A stretch of 64,000 bases of DNA from CAG-791 sp963657295 (GCA_963657295.1 CAVKMX010000001.1:3850-67849); one strand, 5' to 3'. Positions 32,719 to 42,110 are shown, counted from the first letter of the stretch. The notes: generated by a model from the letters alone, not told the origin. Numbers and translations are program-made.

Positions 32719-34104
32719 CTATTCTGCCGCCGACGCATCGGTGCGCGGCAGCAGCTCCTCCTGCTCCGTATACCTGGGATCTCCCGTCAGCTGTGCCATG
32801 TGCTGCCGGATCACTCTCTCATAACCGTTTTCCGAGGGAAGATAGAATTTTCTGTCCCGAAGGTCCGTCGGAAGGCAGGGCTGCCCGGCGTAATGCTCCT
32901 CATAGGCGTGTGCATATTGATATCCGATTCCTCTGCCGAGCGCCGAAGCCGCCTGATAATGTGCATCCTGCAGATACGGCGGAATCGGGAGCGATCCGGT
33001 TTCCTGTACTGCCTTTCCGGCCGCCGTGATGGATTCGCAGGCGGTGTTGGACTTCGGTGCCGTGGCCACGTACTCTGCAGCCTGTGCCAGAATGATCTGT
33101 GACTCCGGCCAGCCGATCCGTTCCGCGGCAAGGCTCGCCGCCACCGCGACCTGCAGGGCCCCCGGATCTGCATTCCCGACATCCTCCGAGGCGCAGATCA
33201 TGATCCGCCTTGCGATGAATTCCGGCTCCTCGCCCGCTTCCATCATGCGGGCAAGATAATATACGGCAGCATCCGGGTCGGATCCGCGCATGCTCTTGAT
33301 GAAAGCAGAGATCGTATCGTAGTGATTATCACCTTTTTTGTCATACCTGGCAACTCGTTTCTGGATGCACTCCCGTGCAACCTCCGCGGTGATGTGAATC
33401 CTGCCGTCCTCCGCAGGCTCCGTCGTCAGAATACCGAGCTCCAGAGCGTTCAGAGCGTGCCTTGCATCTCCGCCCGAAACCTCTGCCAGGAGCTCCGCCG
33501 CATCCGGCTCCAGGACGGCGTGATAGCTCCCCATTCCTCTGTCGGTGTCCTCCGCGGCCCGGTACAGGAGCGTTCGAATGTCCTCGGCCGACAGCGGACG
33601 CAGCTCGAAAATCATGGACCGTGAGAGCAGGGCGCTGTTCACCTCAAAATACGGATTCTCTGTCGTCGCGCCGATGAGCGTAATCGTGCCGTCCTCCACA
33701 AAGGGCAGCAGGTAATCCTGCTGCCCTTTATTAAAGCGGTGAATCTCATCAATGAACAGAATGGTCTTCTTCCCGTAACCGCCCATGCGCTCCTTCGCCG
33801 CACGGATCACCTCTTCCATGTCCTTTTTGCCCGCTGCGGTTGCGTTGATCTGACAGAACTCCGCCGCCGTTGTGTTGGCAATGACGCGCGCCAGCGTGGT
33901 TTTCCCTGTGCCGGGCGGCCCGTAGAACAGAAGGCTCCCGAGCTTGTCTGCCTTGATGGCGCGGTAGAGCAGCTTATCCCTGCCGATGATGTGCTGCTGC
34001 CCCACCACCTCCTCCAGAGTTCTGGGACGCAGCCTTGCCGCCAGCGGCGACTCCTCCCGGCTCTTCTTCTGCCGCATGTATTCAAACAAATCCATGTCCG
34101 CCAA
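32719..34104 (-). CDS. rarA: Replication-associated recombination protein A (RarA/MgsA), AAA+ ATPase
   Basis: RarA acts at stalled replication forks with SSB and the clamp-loader fold. The 461-residue protein has R-P-R-T-L-E-E-V-V-G-Q-Q-H, the Walker A G-P-P-G-T-G-K-T-T, Walker B F-I-D-E-I-H-R-F-N-K-G-Q-Q-D, sensor 1 G-A-T-T-E-N-P and the C-terminal tetramer region with Y-L-P-S-E-N-G. The start appears to be TTG at 34104 with a GGGGGG tract eight bases upstream; an ATG three codons later (34095) is an alternative. Confidence 0.94.
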   Translation of the reverse strand: MADMDLFEYMRQKKSREESPLAARLRPRTLEEVVGQQHIIGRDKLLYRAIKADKLGSLLFYGPPGTGKTTLARVIANTTAAEFCQINATAAGKKDMEEVIRAAKERMGGYGKKTILFIDEIHRFNKGQQDYLLPFVEDGTITLIGATTENPYFEVNSALLSRSMIFELRPLSAEDIRTLLYRAAEDTDRGMGSYHAVLEPDAAELLAEVSGGDARHALNALELGILTTEPAEDGRIHITAEVARECIQKRVARYDKKGDNHYDTISAFIKSMRGSDPDAAVYYLARMMEAGEEPEFIARRIMICASEDVGNADPGALQVAVAASLAAERIGWPESQIILAQAAEYVATAPKSNTACESITAAGKAVQETGSLPIPPYLQDAHYQAASALGRGIGYQYAHAYEEHYAGQPCLPTDLRDRKFYLPSENGYERVIRQHMAQLTGDPRYTEQEELLPRTDASAAE

Positions 34105-34136
34105 CGTGCATACCCCCCGTCTGGTATCCCTCTCTG

Positions 34137-36443
34137 TCAGCGCAGCTTCCAGATATCATTGTTGTATTCCCGAATCGTGCGGTCGCTTGAGAAGAAGCCG
34201 GCTCTGGCAATGTTCACAAGGCTCATCCGGTTCCATCGCCTGCGGTCCTCGTAATCCTCCAGCATCCGGTCCTTCACGCGGATGTAATCCTCCAGATCAA
34301 TCAGCGCCATGAACCAGTCCTTGTTCAGGATGTCCCTGTAAAGTCTCTCCAGGTTCTCCCTGTGCCCGACTCTCATGCACTGCGCGCCCACAATGAAATC
34401 GACGGCCTCCCGGATGACGGGACTCCTCTCATAGTAATCTCTGGACACATAGTCTGCCTTCTGATAATGCTCGATCACCGTGTCCGAATCCACGCCGAAC
34501 ATGTAAATGTTGTCGTCGCCCACCAGCTGATGGATCTCCACATTCGCACCATCTGCGGTCCCGAGTGTCACGGCACCGTTGAGCATGAATTTCATGTTGG
34601 AGGTGCCGGAGGCCTCCTTCGAGGCCAGCGAAATCTGCTCCGAAATGTCGCAGGCCGGGATCAGCTTCTCCGCATAGGTCACATTGTAATTCGAGACGAA
34701 CACCAGATGCATGTACGCATTGACATCCGGATCGTTGTTGATGATATCCTGCAGCACCAGGAGCAGGTGAATGATGTCCTGAGCGATGATGTAGGCCGGC
34801 GCCGCCTTCGCACCGAAAATGAAGTTCAGCGGCCTTGCCGGCTTTTTGCCCCTTTTGATCTCCAGATATCTGTGAATGATGTACAGCGCATTCATCTGCT
34901 GCCGCTTGTATTCATGCAGCCGCTTGATCTGAATGTCGAAAATTCCGTTCGGGTCCAGCGCCACGCCCTCATGAGAGAGTACATATTCCGCGAGCTCCCG
35001 CTTGTTCTCCTGCTTGATGGCCTCCAGCCTGCCAAGAACCTCGTCATCATTCTGATAGCGCAGCAGATCCTCCAGTCGGGATGCGTCCTTCTTGTAGGCA
35101 TCCGAGATGGTCGACGACAGGAAATTCGCCAGCCTGTGATTGCAGGAGAGCAGCCATCTGCGGAAGGTGACGCCGTTGGTTTTGTTGTTGAATTTCTCCG
35201 GGTACAGGCGGTAAAAACTGTTCAGCTCCGTGTTCTTGAGAATTTCCGTGTGAATCGCAGCCACACCGTTGACGGAAAAGCCGTAGTGAATGTCGATGAA
35301 GGCCATGTGAACACGGTTCTCCTCATCGATGATCTGAACTGCCGGATCGTCATACCGTGCACGAACTCTCCGATCGAGCTCCTTAATGATCGGCACCAGC
35401 TGCGGAACCACCTTTTCCAGGTACGCCATCGGCCAGGTCTCCAGGGCCTCCGCCAGAATGGTGTGGTTGGTATAAGCGCAGGTTTTGGAGACAACCTCGA
35501 TGGCCTCATCAACGGACAGCGCCTTTTCCTCCGTCAGGATACGGATCAGCTCCGGGATCACCAGCGTAGGATGGGTGTCATTGATCTGGATCACGGCATG
35601 GTCATACAGGCGGCGCAGATCATACTGGCGGATCTTCATCTCACGCAGAATCCACTGCGCCGCATTGCTGACCATGAAATACTGCTGGTAAATCCGCAGG
35701 AGCTGACCCTTCTCATCGGAATCATCCGGATACAGGAACAGCGTCAGATTCTTCTCGATCTCCTCCTTGTCAAAGGTAATTCCCTCCTCTACCAGCGAAT
35801 CATCCACGGTATCTACGTCGAAAAGCCGCAGCTTGTTGACGCCGGCGTCGTAGCCGATGACGTCAATGTCATACATGTGCGACGTCACCTTTCGCCTGCC
35901 GTAGTAAACGTCAAAGGAAACATCGCTTCGGATCTCCCAGGAGTCCTCCTGAATCCACGGATCCTTCTCCGCCTTCTGAAGATGGTCCTCCAGGACCTGA
36001 TGAAACAGGCCGTAGTGATAATTCAGACCGAGTCCCTCTCCGGGAAGCCCCAGCGTTGCGATGGAGTCCAGGAAACAGGCGGCCAGGCGGCCGAGACCGC
36101 CGTTGCCAAGAGAAGGCTCCGGCTCCACCTCCTCAATTCTCGCGAGGCTCTTCCCGTTCTGCTCCAGCAGCTCCTTCATCCTGTCGTATATTTTCAGATT
36201 GATCAGATTGTTGGACAGGAGCTTGCCGATCAGGAATTCCGCCGAAATGTAATAGACGCGCTTTTCTCCCGCATTTCGCTCCGTGACGGCCAGCAGCCTT
36301 TTGCAGTAGTCCAGAATGACATAATAGAGTTCTTCGTCGGTACAGTCTGCGATGGAGGATTTGCCGCATCGATCCGAGGCAATCTCCTGCAGCTGCTCTT
36401 CCATGTTCAGTGCCAGAATGTCACGTTTCATATTGGTAACCAT
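34137..36443 (-). CDS. glgP: Glycogen/alpha-glucan phosphorylase
   Basis: The PLP enzyme releases glucose 1-phosphate from glycogen or maltodextrin. The 768-residue chain contains S-L-G-N-G-G-L-G-R-L-A-A-C-F-L-D-S, Q-I-N-D-T-H-P, the K-R-L-H-E-Y-K-R-Q segment and the PLP site K-E-A-S-G-T-S-N-M-K-F-M-L-N-G. It is a little shorter than enterobacterial GlgP, as usual in Clostridia. AAGGAG precedes the ATG. Its neighbour encodes PPi-phosphofructokinase, consistent with a sugar storage and glycolysis group. Confidence 0.95.
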   Translation of the reverse strand: MVTNMKRDILALNMEEQLQEIASDRCGKSSIADCTDEELYYVILDYCKRLLAVTERNAGEKRVYYISAEFLIGKLLSNNLINLKIYDRMKELLEQNGKSLARIEEVEPEPSLGNGGLGRLAACFLDSIATLGLPGEGLGLNYHYGLFHQVLEDHLQKAEKDPWIQEDSWEIRSDVSFDVYYGRRKVTSHMYDIDVIGYDAGVNKLRLFDVDTVDDSLVEEGITFDKEEIEKNLTLFLYPDDSDEKGQLLRIYQQYFMVSNAAQWILREMKIRQYDLRRLYDHAVIQINDTHPTLVIPELIRILTEEKALSVDEAIEVVSKTCAYTNHTILAEALETWPMAYLEKVVPQLVPIIKELDRRVRARYDDPAVQIIDEENRVHMAFIDIHYGFSVNGVAAIHTEILKNTELNSFYRLYPEKFNNKTNGVTFRRWLLSCNHRLANFLSSTISDAYKKDASRLEDLLRYQNDDEVLGRLEAIKQENKRELAEYVLSHEGVALDPNGIFDIQIKRLHEYKRQQMNALYIIHRYLEIKRGKKPARPLNFIFGAKAAPAYIIAQDIIHLLLVLQDIINNDPDVNAYMHLVFVSNYNVTYAEKLIPACDISEQISLASKEASGTSNMKFMLNGAVTLGTADGANVEIHQLVGDDNIYMFGVDSDTVIEHYQKADYVSRDYYERSPVIREAVDFIVGAQCMRVGHRENLERLYRDILNKDWFMALIDLEDYIRVKDRMLEDYEDRRRWNRMSLVNIARAGFFSSDRTIREYNNDIWKLR

Positions 36444-36508
36444 AATTCACTCCTTCGCAATGTCAGTTCTCCCGCCGGTTCCCCTGCAGGAGGCCGGATG
36501 TCCGTCAG

Positions 36509-36514
36509 ATTATA
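36509..36514 (-). promoter_or_regulatory. Probable -10 box of glgP
   Basis: A perfect TATAAT about 65 bases before the glgP start, directly behind the pfp terminator. No good -35 box is seen, since the terminator stem occupies that position. Confidence 0.45.
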
Positions 36515-36520
36515 ACCCAA

Positions 36521-36553
36521 AATTTCCGGAGGGACACGCTCTCCCCCCGGAAA
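36521..36553 (-). terminator. Intrinsic terminator of pfp
   Basis: TTTCCGG(GGGGA)...(TCCC)TCCGGAAATTTT on the minus strand, 50 bases downstream of the phosphofructokinase stop. Confidence 0.65.
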
Positions 36554-36601
36554 CCCTTCTCACATTATGTCACCGGCTGCTGCCGGTCACAGCATACAGC
36601 A

Positions 36602-37849
36602 TCAGAATTCCTGCAGCTCCTTCATGACAAGATGACGCGGCGTACCGTTCACCCAGATCGGCAGCTGCTCGCCCTGAATCAGCGGACGTGCATACTTTAC
36701 ATAATCCTCTGTCAGATTATCGCCTTCCTCATTGATCCACTCCTGCGGAACGTTCTTGACGCCGTTGGCAATCTGATGAATGTCAAACTTGGAGAACTCG
36801 ATGCGGTAGGGCTCGCCCTCTGCATTGACTCTCTTGAAAATGACCATCTTCGCCGTCTCACCCTTGGAGGCTGCATCGGCTGCCATGCTGCCTGCCGTGA
36901 AGGCCTCTTCGATGTCCGTAAGCGACGCCACATGGGTTGCTGCTCTCTGCATGGTGGAAAATTCAATGGCGCGGGTCTTGCAGCCGGTCCTCTCGCCGAT
37001 CAGCGCGCACAGTGCGGTTGCCGTTCCGGAAAGCTGCTTATGCCCGAAGGCATCCACCTTGTCGGAGGCATTGCCCAGCTCGCAGGCATAGCGGCCGTCC
37101 GCGAGCTTGAGGCCCTCAGAAACAGCAATGACAACCGAGTGCTTGGTCTTGGAAAGGGTCTCCACCTTGTCGAGGAACTTGTCGATATCGAACACTCGCT
37201 CCGGAAGATAAATGGCATCCACGCCGCTGCAGTCATCGCCCTTGGCCAGCGCAGCCGCCGCAGTCAGCCAGCCGGCATCGCGTCCCATGATCTCCGCAAC
37301 CACAATGGTCGGCTTCACCGTACCGAAGGACTCGTTGTCGCGGATGATCTCCTTCATCGTTGTTGCGATGTATTTGGCCGCAGAGCCGTAGCCGGGGCAA
37401 TGGTCCGTGACAGGCAGGTCATTGTCGATGGTCTTGGGAACACCCATGAACAGCTGACTCTTGCCGTGATCCTTGGCATAATCGCTGAGCATCTTCACGG
37501 TATCCATGGAGTCGTTGCCGCCCGCATAGAAAAGCGTGTCAATGTCATGCGCCTCCATGATCCGGAAGACGTTCTCGTAGACGTCCTCGTGGCCCTCGAT
37601 CTTGGGCATTTTGAAGCGACAGGAGCCAAGGAAGGCAGACGGTGTTCTCTTGAGCAGTTCGATCCCCATCGGATCCGCAAGGTATTCATCCAGATCAACC
37701 AGCTTGTCCTGCAGGAAGCCCTCGATGCCGTGAATCATGCCGTAGACATGCTCCGCACCTGCCGCCTTTGCGCCGGCATATACGCCTGCGATGGAGGAGT
37801 TGATGACGGCGGTGGGGCCGCCCGACTGACCTACAACTACATTCTTCAT
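36602..37849 (-). CDS. pfp: Pyrophosphate-dependent 6-phosphofructokinase
   Basis: The enzyme phosphorylates fructose 6-phosphate. It begins N-V-V-V-G-Q-S-G-G-P-T-A-V-I-N-S-S and contains Y-A-G-G-N-D-S-M-D-T and P-K-T-I-D-N-D-L. The Lys in P-K-T-I-D-N-D (where ATP enzymes have Gly) and the Asp of G-G-N-D-S are the known marks of PPi dependence. M-G-R-D-A-G-W-L is the fructose 6-phosphate site. The length is 415 residues. The start at 37849 follows AGGGAAGG and leaves a promoter (37962) upstream; a further open extension to 37990 would overlap it. Confidence 0.92.
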   Translation of the reverse strand: MKNVVVGQSGGPTAVINSSIAGVYAGAKAAGAEHVYGMIHGIEGFLQDKLVDLDEYLADPMGIELLKRTPSAFLGSCRFKMPKIEGHEDVYENVFRIMEAHDIDTLFYAGGNDSMDTVKMLSDYAKDHGKSQLFMGVPKTIDNDLPVTDHCPGYGSAAKYIATTMKEIIRDNESFGTVKPTIVVAEIMGRDAGWLTAAAALAKGDDCSGVDAIYLPERVFDIDKFLDKVETLSKTKHSVVIAVSEGLKLADGRYACELGNASDKVDAFGHKQLSGTATALCALIGERTGCKTRAIEFSTMQRAATHVASLTDIEEAFTAGSMAADAASKGETAKMVIFKRVNAEGEPYRIEFSKFDIHQIANGVKNVPQEWINEEGDNLTEDYVKYARPLIQGEQLPIWVNGTPRHLVMKELQEF

Positions 37850-37961
37850 AAATGCACCTTCCCTCTCTTCGATCTTCTGCCTGATACTGACACAACCAAC
37901 GTATTGCAAAACATCCCCGGACGAGGAGGGCGCTGCTGCGCCCTTCCCCATCCAAGGATGA

Positions 37962-37990
37962 ATTATACCAAGGCAGAATCTTTCCGTCAA
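37962..37990 (-). promoter_or_regulatory. Promoter of pfp
   Basis: TTGACG (plus 37985-37990) and TATAAT (37962-37967) with 17-base spacing. The leader holds an AGGGCGC/GCGCCCT hairpin. Confidence 0.8.
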
Positions 37991-38005
37991 AATGTTGCCG
38001 CGCCG

Positions 38006-39529
38006 CTACAGCACAACGCCGTCCTTGAAGATGGAAATTTCACGGCAGCCGTGCCGCTCCGCCAGTGTCTGTTCGCCGGAGGCAACGCGCAGCACATAGT
38101 CGAGCAGGCGGTCGCCTGCCTCATCCAGGGTTTCCTTTCCCTCTGCCACCGTGCCGGCATTGAAATCGATCCATTCCTTTTTACGGGCGGCCAGATTCGA
38201 ATTGGTCGCCAGCTTCACCGTAGGTGCCGGCGCCCCGAAGGGAGTTCCGCGCCCCGTCGTAAAGAGGATCAGATGCGCTCCTGCCGCCGTCAGATCCGTG
38301 GCACTCACAAGATCGTTGCCCGGTCCGGAAAGGACGTTCAGTCCCTTCCGGGTTACAGATTCCGCATATCCCAGAACATCAACAATCTGGGCGCTTCCGC
38401 CCTTCTGTACGCAGCCGCAGGATTTGTCCTCCAGCGTTGTGATGCCGCCCTTTTTGTTGCCCGGGGAAGGATTCTCGTAGACCACCTGTCCGTGATCCGT
38501 GAAGTACTTCTTGAAGTCATTGACCATCTTCACGGCCTTTTCGTAGGTCTCCTGATCCTTGCAGCGGGAGAACAGAATGTTCTCCGCGCCGAACATCTCC
38601 GGAACCTCGGTCAGAACCGTGGAGCCGCCAAGAGCAATCAGGCGATCCGAGAACCGTCCCACCGCAGGGTTGGCCGTGATGCCGGAGAGGCCGTCAGACC
38701 CACCGCACTTCATGCCGACCACCAGCTCCGAGGCGGAAATCTCTTCTCTGTGGAATTGACCAGTATAGTCAGCAAGCTCCTTCAGCAGTGCGCTGCCGGC
38801 CTCCAGCTCATCCTCCACGTCCTGGCAGATCAGGAATTTAACGCGCTCCTCGTCGTACTCCCCCAGTGCCTCCTTGAACATGTCCAGCTGCAGGTTCTCG
38901 CAGCCAAGGCCGAGGCAGAGGACGCCACCCGCATTCGGATGGCGGACAAGAGCGGTCAGGAGACGCTTCGTCGTCGCAAGGTCGTCGCCCAGCTGAGAAC
39001 ATCCGAAGGGATGCGGATAATAGAACAGTCCGTCCACGGATGCATAGGCCGGATCGGTTTCCGTCCCCTCTCTGTGATCCAGTCCTCCCACCAGATGCTG
39101 GTTCTCTTCCACCAGCTGCTTGGCAATGCCGTTGACGCAGCCGACGATCGGGATGATCCAGATCTCATTGCGGATGCCGGCCTTGCCGTCCTTTCGCCGG
39201 TAGCCCATGAAGGTTCTCGGAGCCACCTTGGGCAGCTCATAAACCTTATGGTCATACCGATACTCCATGTTCTCCGACAGTTCCGTCACCACATTATGGG
39301 TATGAACCCAGGCGCCGGCCGGAATATTTGCCGTTGCAACGGCAATGGTGTTGCCGTATTTGATCACCGGCTCTCCCTTGGCGATCGGCACCAGGGCCAC
39401 CTTGTGCCCCCTTGCCACATCCTCGGCTGCAGTGACGGAATATCTGTCCACTGCAACCTGCTCGCCCCTGGAGATGTCTTCCAGAGCCACCGCCACATTA
39501 TCGGCAGGATGAATATGAATGTATTTCAT
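38006..39529 (-). CDS. uxaA: Altronate dehydratase
   Basis: UxaA dehydrates D-altronate to 2-keto-3-deoxygluconate, the last specific step of galacturonate breakdown. The 507-residue protein has the N-terminal SAF domain (K-Y-I-H-I-H-P-A-D-N-V-A-V-A) and the long C-terminal domain with G-C-V-N-G-I, H-P-F-G-C-S-Q-L-G, G-L-G-C-E-N and M-K-C-G-G-S-D-G-L-S-G. AAGGGGAACGAG precedes the ATG at 39529, ten bases after the uxaB stop. It is cotranscribed with uxaB. Confidence 0.94.
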   Translation of the reverse strand: MKYIHIHPADNVAVALEDISRGEQVAVDRYSVTAAEDVARGHKVALVPIAKGEPVIKYGNTIAVATANIPAGAWVHTHNVVTELSENMEYRYDHKVYELPKVAPRTFMGYRRKDGKAGIRNEIWIIPIVGCVNGIAKQLVEENQHLVGGLDHREGTETDPAYASVDGLFYYPHPFGCSQLGDDLATTKRLLTALVRHPNAGGVLCLGLGCENLQLDMFKEALGEYDEERVKFLICQDVEDELEAGSALLKELADYTGQFHREEISASELVVGMKCGGSDGLSGITANPAVGRFSDRLIALGGSTVLTEVPEMFGAENILFSRCKDQETYEKAVKMVNDFKKYFTDHGQVVYENPSPGNKKGGITTLEDKSCGCVQKGGSAQIVDVLGYAESVTRKGLNVLSGPGNDLVSATDLTAAGAHLILFTTGRGTPFGAPAPTVKLATNSNLAARKKEWIDFNAGTVAEGKETLDEAGDRLLDYVLRVASGEQTLAERHGCREISIFKDGVVL

Positions 39530-39539
39530 CTCGTTCCCC

Positions 39540-41039
39540 TTACAGCACCGAAGCATAGGCAGCTTCCGTGCCTTCTTTGCGGATCAGCTCCAGGTCCTTC
39601 GCAACCTGCTCCTCCAGGCCTGCAATCTGCGTCAGATCCTGATCCCACATCTGCGTGTTGGAGAGGACATCATGCACCAGTGCACCGGCTTCCATTCCCT
39701 TGCGCTCCCAGTAGAAATCCAATGCCCATCCATCGTCCTGGATCTTGTACTCATTGCCGGCCGGGCGCTTTGCCACAAGGCCGTCGTCCTCACGGCGCAC
39801 CAGATCATTGCTGTAGAAGGCAATGTAGGCTGCAAAGCCCATGCAGAGTGCCTGCGGAAGCTTGCCGAATTTCTCGTTGTACTCCAGAAGGGACGGAAGA
39901 TCTCTTGCCTTCCACTTCGACGTGGTGTTCAGCGTGATGCTCATCAGCTGATGATCCACAAAAGGATTGTTGAAGCGATCGGTCACAGCCGCCGCGAAGT
40001 TCTCGCAGTCTGCCTTGTCCAGCGGAAGGATCGGAATGACCTCGTCGAACAGCAGCTTGTTCATAAAGCCGTGAATGGTCTCATCCTGCATGCAGTCGCG
40101 GACGATTTCCTTGCCGGCCAGATATGCTCCCGGAACAAAGCCGGTGTGCGCGCCGTTCAGGATGCGGACCTTTCTCTTCTTGTAGGGAGCGACCTCGGGA
40201 ACAACATGAACATTCACGCCGGCCTTCTTGAAAGGCAGCTTTTCTCCGAGCCATTCCGGCCCCTCGATGTACCACACGCCGAACACCTCACCGACGTCCT
40301 TGATGTCATCCGTGTATCCGTTCTCCTCATCCATCTTCTCGTTTTCCTTCGGATCACGGATGCGGCCGGGAACAATGCGGTCTACCAGCGTGGAGCAGAA
40401 CAGGCAGTCCTCGGAAATGTACTTCTTAAAGCCCTCCTCATATCCCCAGTCATCTGCGTGCTGCAGAACGATCTTCTTCAGCTCCTGTCCGTTGTTGTCA
40501 ATCAGCTCGCAGGAAAGGAAAACAATGCCGGGCTTGCCTGCCTTGAAGCGCTCGTACAGAAGGACGGCAACCTTTGCCGGGAAGCTGGTCGGCGGCAGCT
40601 GGTCCGGTGTGCAGGTGCTGTCATAAGCGATGCCGGCCTCTGTCGTATTGGAAGCCATGTACTCCAGATCATCCGAGCAGGCAATGGCGCGCATCTGCTC
40701 CCAGTCCGCGGGATCATACGGGTTGTAGCAGGCATCCACGCAGGAGATCACGCGCTTTCTGTCAACCTTCTCTCCGTTCTCTGCGCCGCGAAGATACAGG
40801 GTGTAAAGGCCCTCCTGATCGTTGATGAACTTTCCGATGCCCTGTCCGATCGGCTGTGCCAGCGCGATCTTGCCGTTCCATCCGGCCTTCTCGTTGGACA
40901 TGTCAAACCAGTAATCCACAAATGCCCGAAGAAAGTTGCCCTCTCCGAACTGCAGAACCTTTACCGGTGCTGCCCCTTTGTCCAGAATATAGCCATCGTA
41001 TCCGGACTTTTTCAGAACCTCGTAATTCAGCTTCTCCAT
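39540..41039 (-). CDS. uxaB: Tagaturonate reductase
   Basis: UxaB reduces D-tagaturonate to D-altronate with NADH. The 499-residue mannitol dehydrogenase-like protein begins L-N-Y-E-V-L and carries V-L-Q-F-G-E-G-N-F-L-R-A-F cofactor motif, D-R-I-V-P-G-R-I and R-I-L-N-G-A-H-T-G. The ATG at 41039 follows AAGGAAGAAAG; an open extension to 41129 lies before the expected transcription start and is rejected. UxaC, the isomerase of the first step, is not in the window. Confidence 0.94.
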   Translation of the reverse strand: MEKLNYEVLKKSGYDGYILDKGAAPVKVLQFGEGNFLRAFVDYWFDMSNEKAGWNGKIALAQPIGQGIGKFINDQEGLYTLYLRGAENGEKVDRKRVISCVDACYNPYDPADWEQMRAIACSDDLEYMASNTTEAGIAYDSTCTPDQLPPTSFPAKVAVLLYERFKAGKPGIVFLSCELIDNNGQELKKIVLQHADDWGYEEGFKKYISEDCLFCSTLVDRIVPGRIRDPKENEKMDEENGYTDDIKDVGEVFGVWYIEGPEWLGEKLPFKKAGVNVHVVPEVAPYKKRKVRILNGAHTGFVPGAYLAGKEIVRDCMQDETIHGFMNKLLFDEVIPILPLDKADCENFAAAVTDRFNNPFVDHQLMSITLNTTSKWKARDLPSLLEYNEKFGKLPQALCMGFAAYIAFYSNDLVRREDDGLVAKRPAGNEYKIQDDGWALDFYWERKGMEAGALVHDVLSNTQMWDQDLTQIAGLEEQVAKDLELIRKEGTEAAYASVL

Positions 41040-41088
41040 CTTTCTTCCTTTCTGTGCCGCTGTATGCAGCACCGCCCCACTCTCGGGC

Positions 41089-41107
41089 ATGATCACCTTC
41101 TGATCAT
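41089..41107. promoter_or_regulatory. Inverted repeat in the uxaB leader
   Basis: ATGATCA and TGATCAT separated by five bases form a perfect palindrome about 15 bases after the expected uxaBA transcription start. It may be an operator or a short RNA hairpin. Confidence 0.5.
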
Positions 41108-41127
41108 CTTCGCCCATTGCTTCTCTC

Positions 41128-41156
41128 ATTATCTGATAAGGTTATGGCAATGTCAA
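41128..41156 (-). promoter_or_regulatory. Promoter of uxaBA
   Basis: A perfect TTGACA (plus 41151-41156) and GATAAT (41128-41133) with 17-base spacing. One TTATGGCAA element lies within the spacer. Confidence 0.78.
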
Positions 41157-41195
41157 GGCGACTTTTTTGAGCAATTCATGACAATATTATGGCAA
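41142..41195. promoter_or_regulatory. Two direct repeats, candidate DeoR-family operators
   Basis: TTATGGCAA occurs at 41142-41150 and 41187-41195, 45 bases apart in the same orientation. One sits in the uxaBA promoter and the other just before the regulator promoter. DeoR-family proteins often bind direct repeats in such divergent regions. Confidence 0.5.
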
Positions 41196-41199
41196 AATA

Positions 41200-41228
41200 T
41201 TGAATTATCCTCCGCAGTGTTCTATGCT
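41200..41228 (+). promoter_or_regulatory. Possible promoter of the DeoR regulator
   Basis: TTGAAT and TATGCT separated by 17 bases, 24 bases before the start codon. It is a weak match. Confidence 0.4.
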
Positions 41229-41251
41229 GTAACGTAAGTATCGGAGGATAA

Positions 41252-42019
41252 ATGCGCATGAAGGCTCAAAGGCTCAATCAACTGGAAGAGTTCATCGTAC
41301 AAAGGCAGACGGTTACGATGGAGGACATCTGCTCAGAGTTCCGGATTTCCGTTACCACGGCAAGACGGGATCTGAATGAGCTGATCGCGGCCGGCGGACG
41401 CGTGGAAAAGGTATACGGCGGGGTCCGTTCCACAGAACCTGCCGGCGGCGCTTCCCTGAAGGGCTACCACAAGCGCACCGGCATGATGGCAGCGGAAAAA
41501 GAGGCCATCTGCCGCAGGGCTGCCGCCTCCATTGAGCCGGGGGACATCATTTTCCTGGACACCGGCACCACCTGCACCGGCGTGCTCTCCTTTCTCGGCA
41601 GCGTTCCGTGCACCGTGATCACCAACAGCCTCGCCGCAGCGGAGCTGGCGGTCCCTCTTGATCTTGTCACGCTGATCCTCCTTCCCGGACGTCTCAGCCG
41701 CAATGCCATGGCTCTTGTGGGCTCCGAAACCTGTGATGCCCTGGTCAAATACAACATCGACCGCGCCTTTATGACGACCAGCGGCGTCACCATTGAGAAC
41801 GGTCTCACCGATACCACTGCAGAGGAGTACACCATCAAACGCGCTGTTCTCCGGCAGAGCCGTGAAATCAATCTTCTGGCCGACAGCTCCAAATTCGATC
41901 AGAAGTCTCTCTATACCTTCTGTGCTCTGGATCGGCTCTCCGCCATCTACACGGCCGGTGAGATTGACAGCCGCTACGTACAGTATTGCGCCGACCACGG
42001 CATTGCCCTGTACCGGTAG
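41252..42019 (+). CDS. DeoR-family transcriptional regulator of uxaBA
   Basis: The 255-residue protein begins with the DeoR winged-helix domain (R-L-N-Q-L-E-E-F-I, V-T-M-E-D-I-C-S-E-F-R-I-S-V-T-T-A-R-R-D-L) and continues with the sugar-phosphate-isomerase-like effector domain: D-T-G-T-T, G-S-E-T-C-D and D-S-S-K-F-D. It is divergent from uxaBA and shares a 100-base control region with direct repeats, so it most likely controls galacturonate use and itself. GGAGG lies four bases before the ATG at 41252; 41258 is an alternative. Confidence 0.88.
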   Translation: MRMKAQRLNQLEEFIVQRQTVTMEDICSEFRISVTTARRDLNELIAAGGRVEKVYGGVRSTEPAGGASLKGYHKRTGMMAAEKEAICRRAAASIEPGDIIFLDTGTTCTGVLSFLGSVPCTVITNSLAAAELAVPLDLVTLILLPGRLSRNAMALVGSETCDALVKYNIDRAFMTTSGVTIENGLTDTTAEEYTIKRAVLRQSREINLLADSSKFDQKSLYTFCALDRLSAIYTAGEIDSRYVQYCADHGIALYR

Positions 42020-42060
42020 CACCTCGCTGCCGGAGCCCGCGCACTTTCAGCTAAAATTGC

Positions 42061-42110
42061 AAAGGGACGCAGACTGCGGAGGATTCCGGCAGACTGCGTC
42101 CCTTTGTTTT
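42061..42110 (+). terminator. Intrinsic terminator after the DeoR gene
   Basis: AAAGGGACGCAG...CTGCGTCCCTTT followed by GTTTT on the plus strand. The reverse reading is also possible but has a weaker T-run. Confidence 0.8.

Noticed and set aside
36632..39937. Open frame of about 1100 codons opposite pfp and uxaA
   Set aside because: It crosses two genes and their intergenic control region, and has no family motifs.
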